From positions 1-6,455 of the forward strand of contig JAIPFG010000185.1 of assembly GCA_021736745.1 (NCBI GenBank): a DNA stretch of 6,455 nt, read 5' to 3'. Below, in pieces: positions 1-6,119 of this stretch. The notes below the pieces were generated by a model. It was not told the DNA's origin. It did not search any database and saw only the letters and a list, made by a program, of their open reading frames with translations. The stretch's first letter is position 1. Each line of letters starts with the position of its first letter. The position numbers and the translations under genes are program-made. This DNA is from Pseudomonadales bacterium. Lineage in GTDB: Bacteria > Pseudomonadota > Gammaproteobacteria > Pseudomonadales > IMCC2047.

Positions 1-51
1 ATAAATTAGAAGGAATATCCATTAGTCTTGCTGTTTAGGAAAAATATAATC

Positions 52-1053
52 ATGCGAACAATGCGCCGAATGGCAGAAATATGTTTCACCATACTCATTG
101 TTGCGGTAGTCCCCGTCAGTTGTGCTGAGCCGGTGACTTATGCCGACAACCCCGAGGTAAGTGCATTTATCGATGAAATGGTTGTTCAACATGGGTTTGA
201 TAAGGCTTCTTTGCAAGAGGTTTTTAGTGAGGCAGTCTTTAAAGAGAAAATTATTAAGTTGATGACTTCTCCCGCGGAAGCGAAACCCTGGAAGGATTAT
301 CGTTCTATTCTGGTTACGGAGCAGCGCGCCAAGCAGGGTATTGAATTTATGAAAGAGCATGGGGCCGATTTAGACCGTGCAGAATCAGTCTATGGCGTGC
401 CTGCGGAAATCATTGTTGCAATCATTGGTGTAGAAACGCGCTATGGGAGAGTAACGGGGTCCAATCGGATAATTGATGCGCTTTCTACCCTGGCTTTTGA
501 TTATCCCCGACGGGCGGATTATTTCCGTAAGGAGTTAGCGGAGTTTTTAATGTTGGCGCGTGATGAGGGGGTGGATCCGTTATCACTCAAGGGCTCTTAT
601 GCCGGAGCCATGGGTTATGGCCAGTTTATGCCGAGTAGTTTCAGGGCTTACGCTGTTGATTTTGACGATGATGGGCATAAGGATATCTGGAATAACCCCA
701 CAGATGCGATCGGTAGTGTAGCGAATTATTTTCATCAACACGGTTGGCAGAAAGGTGGACCGGTTACTGAACGTGCCATCGCTGAAGGTGATGCCTATGA
801 AACAATGTTAGTAAAAAAACGTGCCGATTTAATGCCCATCCGCTCCCTGGCCGACTTAATAGCGGCAGGGTTTAAACCAGAAAAGGCATTGGTGCCAGAA
901 CAGCCAGCAACCGCCATGCGATTTGAAGGGGCTGAAGGCGATGAGCACTGGATCGGGTTACATAACTTTTATGTGATTACGCGTTACAACCACAGTGCAT
1001 TGTATGCGATGGCCGTGTATCAACTCAGTCAAGAAATAGCTGGACGCTCTTGA
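52..1053 (+). CDS. mltB: MltB-type lytic murein transglycosylase
   Basis: Periplasmic lytic transglycosylase of the MltB (SLT_2, GH103) family. It cleaves the MurNAc-GlcNAc bond of peptidoglycan, leaving 1,6-anhydro-MurNAc ends. From the ATG at 52 it has 333 residues, close to the family's usual size. A hydrophobic signal segment spans about residues 9-22. The catalytic Glu is E128 in IGVETRYGR; the GYGQFMPSS motif is at 188-196; an EF-hand-like loop rich in Asp (D203, D205, D207, D211) precedes the conserved Trp; the C-terminal ITRYNHS motif is near 309-315. Start choice: AGGA at 37-40 lies 11 bases before ATG 52. An in-frame TTG at 28 is possible but adds residues unlike a signal peptide, and ATGs at 61 and 70 also remain possible. 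Cys24 could be a lipid attachment site, but Pro at -3 makes a poor lipobox; SCA followed by EP also looks like a signal peptidase I site, so a soluble form is plausible. The stop is 4 bases before rlpA. Family call is very secure; lipidation is open. Confidence 0.96.
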   Translation: MRTMRRMAEICFTILIVAVVPVSCAEPVTYADNPEVSAFIDEMVVQHGFDKASLQEVFSEAVFKEKIIKLMTSPAEAKPWKDYRSILVTEQRAKQGIEFMKEHGADLDRAESVYGVPAEIIVAIIGVETRYGRVTGSNRIIDALSTLAFDYPRRADYFRKELAEFLMLARDEGVDPLSLKGSYAGAMGYGQFMPSSFRAYAVDFDDDGHKDIWNNPTDAIGSVANYFHQHGWQKGGPVTERAIAEGDAYETMLVKKRADLMPIRSLADLIAAGFKPEKALVPEQPATAMRFEGAEGDEHWIGLHNFYVITRYNHSALYAMAVYQLSQEIAGRS

Positions 1054-1057
1054 AGCT

Positions 1058-1906
1058 ATGACAAAGATACGATTTACACTGAAATTGATATTCGGGATAT
1101 TGTTTAGCTTCCTGGTCGTGAACTGCAGTACATATTCGCCTCGAAATACGACGACAGAGGAACCACCTTCTAGGTATCATCAAAAACAGGATTCTGCTCC
1201 TTTTAGCTACCATGATTTAGAAAGGGTGCCTGATGCAACACCGACTATCGAACCCTTGAGCCGTCAGGGCAATAAAAGTCCTTATGAAGTGGCTGGGAAA
1301 AGCTATCAAGTCATGCAGAGCAGTGCAGGATATCAGGAAACCGGTACCGCCTCTTGGTATGGAAAGAAATTCCATGGTTACCTGACGTCAAATGGTGAAA
1401 CCTACAATATGTTTGGTATGTCGGCGGCGCACAGAACGTTGCCATTGCCTACCTATTTACAGGTCACCAACCTCGATAATGGACGTCAAGTGATCGTGAG
1501 AGTGAATGACCGCGGCCCCTTCCATTCTGAGCGAATCATTGATTTATCCTATGCTGCCGCGATTAAATTAGGTTTTGCGGATAAGGGAACTGCAGCCATT
1601 AAAATTGAGGCTGTTGATCCTGTGGCCTGGCAGTGGGCAAGGATGAAACCAAAGGGTTCAGGGGATGAGGTTTATCTTCAGGTTGGTGCTTTTTCTAAAT
1701 ATGAAACGGCCAATCAATTGAAAAAACGTGTGCAGGCTGTTACGGATGAATTGGTGGTTATTAACCTGGATACACAGCGCAAACCGAACCTCCATAAGGT
1801 ACAAATTGGGCCGTTAAAAAACATGGCTTTGGTCCAGCAGATAAAAGAAAAGCTCGCCACCTTAGGGTTGGGTAACCCATTAATTGTGTCTATGCCCAGA
1901 TCCTGA
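1058..1906 (+). CDS. rlpA: RlpA family lipoprotein, septal lytic transglycosylase (DPBB + SPOR)
   Basis: 282-residue RlpA. In Pseudomonas aeruginosa the family member is a lytic transglycosylase acting on peptide-free glycan strands at division sites; E. coli RlpA appears not to have this activity. Residues 6-22 are a hydrophobic export signal ending at Cys23, the likely lipidated residue, followed by Ser, which favours the outer membrane. The -1 residue is Asn, unusual for a lipobox. A low-complexity polar linker follows. The double-psi beta-barrel domain starts at GTASWYG (96-102) and carries the residues matching the Pseudomonas catalytic set: Glu114 in NGETY, His125 in AAHRTLP and Asp151 in VNDRGPF. 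A SPOR domain spans about 204-279, opening with VYLQVGAFS, and is expected to bind denuded septal glycan. The gene starts 4 bases after mltB with only a weak GAAG in front, suggesting translational coupling. The active-site residues are intact, so the Pseudomonas-type activity is plausible. Confidence 0.95.
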   Translation: MTKIRFTLKLIFGILFSFLVVNCSTYSPRNTTTEEPPSRYHQKQDSAPFSYHDLERVPDATPTIEPLSRQGNKSPYEVAGKSYQVMQSSAGYQETGTASWYGKKFHGYLTSNGETYNMFGMSAAHRTLPLPTYLQVTNLDNGRQVIVRVNDRGPFHSERIIDLSYAAAIKLGFADKGTAAIKIEAVDPVAWQWARMKPKGSGDEVYLQVGAFSKYETANQLKKRVQAVTDELVVINLDTQRKPNLHKVQIGPLKNMALVQQIKEKLATLGLGNPLIVSMPRS

Positions 1907-1913
1907 TTATTTT

Positions 1914-1948
1914 GAGGAGAATAATAGTCTGTGTTTGAGACTATTGTT
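1914..1948 (+). promoter_or_regulatory. Displaced GAGGAG Shine-Dalgarno followed by an 11-bp hairpin in the dacA leader
   Basis: GAGGAG at 1914-1919 is the strongest ribosome-binding-like sequence in the rlpA-dacA gap, but it lies 54 bases before the first likely dacA ATG. It is followed directly by an inverted repeat: 1920-1930 pairs with 1938-1948 over 11 positions, one being a G-U wobble (T1922 with G1946), around a 7-base loop at 1931-1937. The stem is AT-rich and no U-tract follows, so a terminator is unlikely. The loop begins with GTG, which could start a 20-codon reading frame ending at 1993, inside the dacA start region and in another frame. The pairing is seen directly; a regulatory role is inference. 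It may instead be a chance structure. Confidence 0.35.
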
Positions 1949-1973
1949 AATACTAATTTTGCCAAGAAAAATT

Positions 1974-3131
1974 ATGATGACAAAACGATATAAATTGCTT
2001 GTAACCTTCATTTTATTGACCCTGGCCCATTGGTCCATGGCTGCCAATCCGCTTATACCTGCACCACCGCAATTAGCGGCAACAGGTTACTTGTTGGTTG
2101 ATGCTCATAGTGGAGAGGTATTGATTCAAAATAATGCGGATCAACCTTTGCCGCCAGCCAGTTTGACGAAGCTGATGACCAGTTATATTGCGGCTGTCGA
2201 GTTAGATAAGGGCAATATAAAATTGGATGACCAAGTGCGCGTTAGTATTAAGGCATGGCAGGCTCCAGGCTCGCGCATGTTTATTAAAGAAGGCACCTTT
2301 GTTGCCTTGGAAGATTTACTTCGTGGAATTATCATTCAATCCGGTAATGATGCGAGTATTGCCGTCGCCGAGCATATTGCAGGAAGTGAAGAAGCTTTTG
2401 CAGATTTGATGAATAAGCATGCCGCCAGGTTGGGGATGAATAATACCAACTTCCTTAATGCCACTGGCTTGCCGGAAACAGATCATTACACTACGGCTTC
2501 TGATTTGGCTAAGCTGGCGCGTTCTATCATTATGGATCATCCCGATCACTATGCCATGTATGCCGAGCAGTATTTTACCTACAACCAGATTCGCCAACCA
2601 AACCGCAATAAACTCCTGTGGCGTGATCGCAGCGTTGATGGTCTCAAAACTGGTCACACGGAAGAAGCCGGGTATTGTTTAGTGGCTTCCGCCGAACGGA
2701 ATGGGATGCGTTTAATCTCTGTTGTGATGGGCGCAAGTAGTGAAGAGGCGCGTGCAGAAGAAAGTCAAAAATTACTGACCTACGGTTTTCGTTATTACGA
2801 AACCCACAAACTGTATAGCGCCAACGAAATGCTTAATCAACCCCGTGTTTGGGGAGGGGTCGTCGATTCCGTAAAACTGGGTGTGGCGAATGATTTATAT
2901 GTCACTATTCCGCGCGGACAAAAAGAAGCGTTGGCGGCGAGCCTGGATGTGGACACGGTCATCGAAGCGCCTATTTCGTCTGCCGACCAGTTTGGTGTCG
3001 TCAAGGTTAAATTAGGAGAGCAGACTCTTACGCAAACACCCCTTATTGCATTGGAGTCCGTCAAAGAAGGTGGGTTTTTCAAACGTATCTGGGATCAGAT
3101 AGTCCTCTTCTTTGTACAGCTTATCGGATAA
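1974..3131 (+). CDS. dacA: D-alanyl-D-alanine carboxypeptidase (PBP5/6 family)
   Basis: Penicillin-binding D,D-carboxypeptidase of peptidase family S11. It removes the terminal D-Ala from pentapeptide stems in the periplasm, limiting cross-linking and releasing D-alanine. With the ATG at 1974 it has 385 residues. The signal peptide occupies about the first 23 residues, with a likely cut after SMA. The three active-site motifs are complete: SLTK (Ser63 nucleophile, Lys66), SGN at 123-125 and KTG at 225-227. A PBP5_C beta domain follows from about residue 275, and the last 20 residues form an amphipathic helix (Phe, Ile, Trp and Leu with Lys/Arg) that anchors such enzymes to the outer face of the inner membrane. 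Start choice: two adjacent ATGs (1974, 1977) give a standard signal peptide, though only a weak AAGA at 1964-1967 precedes them. The frame is open upstream to a TTG at 1884 inside rlpA, but that extension looks non-native. The symbol could equally be dacC; sequence alone does not separate the paralogues. Confidence 0.95.
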   Translation: MMTKRYKLLVTFILLTLAHWSMAANPLIPAPPQLAATGYLLVDAHSGEVLIQNNADQPLPPASLTKLMTSYIAAVELDKGNIKLDDQVRVSIKAWQAPGSRMFIKEGTFVALEDLLRGIIIQSGNDASIAVAEHIAGSEEAFADLMNKHAARLGMNNTNFLNATGLPETDHYTTASDLAKLARSIIMDHPDHYAMYAEQYFTYNQIRQPNRNKLLWRDRSVDGLKTGHTEEAGYCLVASAERNGMRLISVVMGASSEEARAEESQKLLTYGFRYYETHKLYSANEMLNQPRVWGGVVDSVKLGVANDLYVTIPRGQKEALAASLDVDTVIEAPISSADQFGVVKVKLGEQTLTQTPLIALESVKEGGFFKRIWDQIVLFFVQLIG

Positions 3132-3148
3132 TCCGGGAATTATACTTA

Positions 3149-4012
3149 ATGAGCCCTATTGTTTATCTCAACGGCGAATATTTGCCTCTGGAAGAGGCAA
3201 AAGTATCAGTAATGGATCGAGGGTTTTTATTTGGCGATGGCGTTTATGAGGTAATTCCGGTTTATCAAGGAAAAGTCTTTCGGGCTAAGGAGCATCTCCA
3301 GCGTCTTGAGCGGAGTTTAGCGGAGACAAAACTTTCGGTGATTCAAAAGGAAGAGGATTGGATCATATTATTCGAAGAAATGATAAGGCGGAATAGCCTG
3401 GAAACTCAGGATCTTTCGCTTTACATCCAGATTACGAGAGGGGCGCCGGAAAAACGTGACCTTAGTATTCCCGTAGGGATATCGCCTACCTTGTTCATAA
3501 TGGCGACTCCGGTTATTTATGCTGTGGAGGCAACTGAGGTGAAAAGTATTCGCGCCATTACACTGCCGGATAATCGATGGACGCGCTGCTATATTAAGTC
3601 CATTTGCCTATTGCCAAATGTGCTATTGAAACAAAAAGCATTAGAGCAGGGTGTGGAGGACGTCGTCCTGGTGCGTGATGGTTATTTAACGGAATCTTCT
3701 TCAGCCAATGTTTTCACCGTTAAAGATGGTGTTCTATACACGCCACCAAAAAGTGATTTTATTCTCGGTGGAATAACGCGCGATCTGATTGTTGAGCTGG
3801 GAGAGCAGGGTGCCTTTGACTGTCGAGAGCAGGAAATTCCTGAAATGGAATTATTGCAGGCCGATGAAGTTTGGATTACCAGCTCGACGCGTGAGATTAT
3901 GCCTGTCACTGAGATAAATGGAAAGCTCGTAGGTGACGGAAATATTGGTCCTCTGTGGTATCATGTCACAAAACATTTTCAGGCCTATAAAGCCAAACTC
4001 ATTGCGAATTAA
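3149..4012 (+). CDS. dat: Class IV PLP aminotransferase, probable D-alanine aminotransferase
   Basis: 287-residue fold-type IV PLP aminotransferase, nearest in motifs to D-amino acid aminotransferase (D-alanine + 2-oxoglutarate to pyruvate + D-glutamate), cytoplasmic. Visible landmarks: DRGFLFGDGVYEV (23-35, substrate-side Tyr33), Arg53 in LQRL for cofactor phosphate, TRG at 96-98, the catalytic Lys150 in IKSICLLPNVL, Glu182 in the TESSSANVF motif that contacts the PLP ring, and GGITRD at 207-212 for phosphate binding. Two positions depart from what I recall for the family. The Arg-x-His carboxylate trap reads R103-D104-L105, so His is replaced by Leu. The residue two before the catalytic Lys, usually Asp in CDIKS, is Tyr148. 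These could shift specificity; branched-chain aminotransferase or aminodeoxychorismate lyase are relatives to exclude. It starts 17 bases after dacA with GGGA at 3135-3138, ten bases before the ATG. Placement behind a D-Ala-releasing enzyme supports a D-Ala role by inference. Family certain, substrate likely. Confidence 0.85.
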   Translation: MSPIVYLNGEYLPLEEAKVSVMDRGFLFGDGVYEVIPVYQGKVFRAKEHLQRLERSLAETKLSVIQKEEDWIILFEEMIRRNSLETQDLSLYIQITRGAPEKRDLSIPVGISPTLFIMATPVIYAVEATEVKSIRAITLPDNRWTRCYIKSICLLPNVLLKQKALEQGVEDVVLVRDGYLTESSSANVFTVKDGVLYTPPKSDFILGGITRDLIVELGEQGAFDCREQEIPEMELLQADEVWITSSTREIMPVTEINGKLVGDGNIGPLWYHVTKHFQAYKAKLIAN

Positions 4013-4038
4013 GTAGAATATTCTTCACCCAGGATGTT

Positions 4039-4305
4039 ATGAAGCCAGAAGCCCCGAAAATTGAGTTCCCCTGCGAATACCCCATCAAGGTGATGGGACG
4101 GGCCGGGCCAGATTATAAAGAAGTGGTGCTTGATATTATTCAAGTGCATGCGCCGGACCTGGACTATGAGCGTATTAGCATTCGGGAGAGTCGCAACGGC
4201 AAATATTGTTCGATTACTGTCACTATCGTGGCAACTGGCGAAGCGCAACTGTCGGCCATCTTTGAAGATCTTAAGAGCAGTGGCCGTATCGAGATGGTGT
4301 TATAG
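4039..4305 (+). CDS. ybeD: YbeD family protein (DUF493)
   Basis: 88-residue small cytoplasmic protein of the YbeD/DUF493 family, a ferredoxin-like alpha/beta fold related to ACT-type regulatory domains. Its molecular role is not established. It matches the E. coli protein in length (87 residues there) and landmarks: EFPCEYPIKVMG near the N-terminus (9-20), HAPD in the middle, the SRNGKYCSITVTI strand (51-63) and the terminal MVL. The start at ATG 4039 gives a normal N-terminus; AGGA at 4031-4034 is only 4 bases away, a tight spacing. It lies 26 bases after dat and 29 before lipB. Its constant position next to lipB in gammaproteobacteria has led to proposals of a link to lipoate metabolism, but nothing in this sequence proves that. 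Confidence 0.93.
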   Translation: MKPEAPKIEFPCEYPIKVMGRAGPDYKEVVLDIIQVHAPDLDYERISIRESRNGKYCSITVTIVATGEAQLSAIFEDLKSSGRIEMVL

Positions 4306-4334
4306 TTCCAGCGCAAGTTTTGAGCATAGAAATC

Positions 4335-5000
4335 ATGTCTACTTTTCCTGATCCGCTCATCCGTCATCTTGGTTTACAGCCCTATGGGGAGGTCTGGCGA
4401 GACATGAAGCGATTTACGGATGAGCGTAATGAAAATACGGCCGATGAATTTTGGCTTGTAACCCATCCTCCCGTCTTTACTCTGGGACAAGCAGGAAAAG
4501 AAGAACATCTGGTTGTACCGGGCAATATTCCTGTGATTAAGTCCGATCGCGGGGGACAAGTGACTTATCATGGTCCAGGGCAGCCGATAATTTACCTGTT
4601 ATTAAATTTGCGACGCTTAAAAATGGGCGTGCGTGAGCTGGTGAGTGCAATAGAGCACAGTATTATTGAATTACTGGATAGTTACCAGATAGCGGCAACC
4701 GCGAGAAAAGATGCCCCGGGTGTCTATGTAGCGGAAAGCAAAATTGCTTCTCTCGGCTTGCGGGTTAGAAAAGGCTGCAGTTACCATGGTCTGAGCTTTA
4801 ATCTCAATATGGATTTAGAGCCCTATAGCCGCATTAATGTGTGCGGCTATCCTGGGCTTAGAGTAACGCAATTAGCGGATCTCATAGAGTTGCCGCCGGA
4901 AGAAAAGTTAATTTTCAATCAGCTGATAAATTGTTTGATTCACCAGCTGGGTTATACTGCTCGTCTTAACGAATCAAGAGTGGCCTTTGATGGAAAGTAA
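4335..5000 (+). CDS. lipB: Lipoyl(octanoyl) transferase
   Basis: Octanoyl transferase that moves octanoyl from acyl carrier protein to the lipoyl-domain lysine of dehydrogenase E2 subunits and GcvH, the first step of lipoate synthesis; cytoplasmic. 221 residues from ATG 4335, close to E. coli LipB. Motifs: RHLGLQPY (10-17), THPPVFTLGQAGK (43-55), RGGQVTYHGPGQ (72-83), the general-base Lys136 in KIASLGLR and the nucleophile Cys170 in RINVCGYPG. Both catalytic residues are present. The start at ATG 4335 gives the normal N-terminus, with a weak GAG at 4322-4324; a TTG at 4320 would add five residues and has no better ribosome binding site. The gene's last 11 bases overlap lipA, which points to coupled translation of the two lipoate enzymes. 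Confidence 0.97.
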   Translation: MSTFPDPLIRHLGLQPYGEVWRDMKRFTDERNENTADEFWLVTHPPVFTLGQAGKEEHLVVPGNIPVIKSDRGGQVTYHGPGQPIIYLLLNLRRLKMGVRELVSAIEHSIIELLDSYQIAATARKDAPGVYVAESKIASLGLRVRKGCSYHGLSFNLNMDLEPYSRINVCGYPGLRVTQLADLIELPPEEKLIFNQLINCLIHQLGYTARLNESRVAFDGK

Positions 5001-5979
5001 AATCACTGAATCAGGCGAACAGCCGAAGAGAATTGTACGAGCTGAACAGGGAGTCAAACTGCGCGGAGCGGAGAAGGTGGCGCGTATTCCCATTAAGGTA
5101 ATACCCACTGATAAAGCACCACGTAAACCGGAATGGATTCGGGTCCGTATGCCCACTTCCCCCGAAGTTGCGCATATAAAACAGATTTTACGCAAGAGTA
5201 ATTTAGCTTCGGTCTGTGAAGAAGCAAGCTGCCCCAATCTGGGTGAATGTTTCAGCAACGGCACTGCGACCTTTATGATTATGGGCGAAATCTGCACCCG
5301 CCGTTGTCCCTTTTGTGATGTTGCGCACGGGCGTCCCAATCCGCTGGATCAGGACGAGCCAAAACATCTTGCTGCGGCTATTGCCGAGATGAAACTTCGC
5401 TATGTGGTGGTGACGTCTGTCGATCGTGATGATTTGCGCGATGGCGGTGCGGGTCACTTTGCCGATTGTATTCGGGAAACACGTCGGGCTAACCCTGAGA
5501 TAAAAATTGAGGTATTAGTCCCGGACTTCCGTGGGCGCATGGCGGTGGCGTTAGATATCCTTGCTGCCGAACCGCCGGATGTGTTTAACCACAACCTTGA
5601 ATCGGTGCCTCGGCTGTATAAAAAAATACGTCCGGGTTCTGACTATCAATGGTCACTCAGTCTGTTACAACAATACAAAGCACAAATGCCAGAGGTGCTG
5701 ACCAAGTCAGGTATAATGGTGGGGCTGGGAGAAAAGTCTGAGGAAATCTATCAGGTAATGGACGATATGCGTGCGCATCAGGTGGATATGATTACCATTG
5801 GCCAGTATTTACAACCGAGTTTAAATCATTTGGCGGTAGAGAGGTTTGTGCATCCGGATGAGTTCGAGCAGTATGCGGATTATGCTCGACAAATAGGTTT
5901 TACTAGCGTGGCCAGCGGTCCACTCGTCCGGTCATCCTATCATGCTGATAAGCAAGCGAAAGGTGAAAGGATTGATTAA
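4990..5979 (+). CDS. lipA: Lipoyl synthase (radical SAM)
   Basis: Radical SAM enzyme that inserts two sulfurs at C6 and C8 of the protein-bound octanoyl chain made by LipB, giving lipoyl groups. 329 residues from ATG 4990. The auxiliary cluster motif C-x4-C-x5-C is intact (Cys76, Cys81, Cys87), as is the radical SAM motif C-x3-C-x2-C in CTRRCPFC (Cys102, Cys106, Cys109). The C-terminal RSSYHAD contains the Ser (Ser316) matching the serine that ligates the auxiliary cluster in the family. VVVTSVDRDDLRDGGA (139-154) and NHNLESVPRLY (200-210) are typical core motifs. Start choice: ATG 4990 has AAGAG at 4976-4980 nine bases upstream, inside the end of lipB; a TTG directly in front (4987) adds one residue only. 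It is the last gene of the cluster; 140 bases follow before the next gene. Confidence 0.98.
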   Translation: MESKITESGEQPKRIVRAEQGVKLRGAEKVARIPIKVIPTDKAPRKPEWIRVRMPTSPEVAHIKQILRKSNLASVCEEASCPNLGECFSNGTATFMIMGEICTRRCPFCDVAHGRPNPLDQDEPKHLAAAIAEMKLRYVVVTSVDRDDLRDGGAGHFADCIRETRRANPEIKIEVLVPDFRGRMAVALDILAAEPPDVFNHNLESVPRLYKKIRPGSDYQWSLSLLQQYKAQMPEVLTKSGIMVGLGEKSEEIYQVMDDMRAHQVDMITIGQYLQPSLNHLAVERFVHPDEFEQYADYARQIGFTSVASGPLVRSSYHADKQAKGERID

Positions 5980-6011
5980 AAGCCAGAGGTAATATATTTT
6001 CTGAGGGCCTA

Positions 6012-6040
6012 TTGCTAAAGAACTATCGTTATAATAATGT
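6012..6040 (+). promoter_or_regulatory. Possible sigma70-type promoter for the omp gene
   Basis: A perfect TATAAT lies at 6030-6035, 84 bases before the omp start codon. TTGCTA at 6012-6017 resembles a -35 box, but the spacer to TATAAT is only 12 bases; at a 17-base spacing it would pair instead with TAATGT at 6035-6040. No better -35 sits at normal distance from TATAAT. The location between two functionally unrelated genes supports a promoter, and the resulting leader would be about 75 bases or a little more. The exact boxes are uncertain. Confidence 0.35.
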
Positions 6041-6052
6041 GCGCGCCATTCA

Positions 6053-6084
6053 GCTTTGTATTCTTCCTTTAACAAAGCAAAGGG
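6053..6084 (+). promoter_or_regulatory. Two competing stem-loops in the omp 5' leader
   Basis: GCTTTGT at 6053-6059 is the exact reverse complement of ACAAAGC at 6072-6078, giving a 7-bp stem with a 12-base loop. CCTTT at 6066-6070 is the exact reverse complement of AAAGG at 6079-6083, giving a 5-bp stem (plus a possible T6065-G6084 wobble) with an 8-base loop that contains the right arm of the first stem. The two stems interleave, so they exclude each other unless they form a pseudoknot. Leader stem-loops are known to stabilise ompA mRNA in E. coli; a similar role here is inference. No U-tract follows, so it is not a convincing terminator for lipA. Confidence 0.35.
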
Positions 6085-6119
6085 CAGTAAAAGGATATTC
6101 ATTAATTAGGAGAAGCATT

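Noticed and set aside
45..50. Perfect TATAAT just before the mltB ATG at 52
   Set aside because: Transcription from it would begin near 57, after the chosen start codon, and no good -35 lies at 16-18 bases. It could only serve an ATG at 61 or 70, so it is not called as a promoter.
22..360. 112-codon open frame on the minus strand opposite mltB
   Set aside because: It lies wholly over a certain conserved gene, has no recognisable domain, and looks like an antisense shadow. The same holds for other minus-strand frames at 1714-1965, 2316-2657, 2837-3082, 3682-3909, 4009-4248, 4974-5339 and 5203-5457.
1884..1973. Upstream extension of dacA to a TTG inside rlpA
   Set aside because: It would add 30 residues in front of a standard signal peptide and overlap rlpA by 23 bases; the paired ATGs at 1974/1977 give the usual N-terminus.
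4015..4024. 10-bp perfect palindrome AGAATATTCT between dat and ybeD
   Set aside because: It has no loop to form an RNA hairpin, is short and AT-rich, and occurs once; chance is the simplest explanation.
4130..4351. 73-codon + strand frame overlapping ybeD and the start of lipB
   Set aside because: It is in a different frame from two conserved genes, shows no family motif and has no independent support.
5980..6029. Search for a rho-independent terminator after lipA
   Set aside because: AGAGG at 5985-5989 and GGGCCT at 6005-6010 do not form a convincing GC-rich stem, and the T run at 5997-6000 is not preceded by one.
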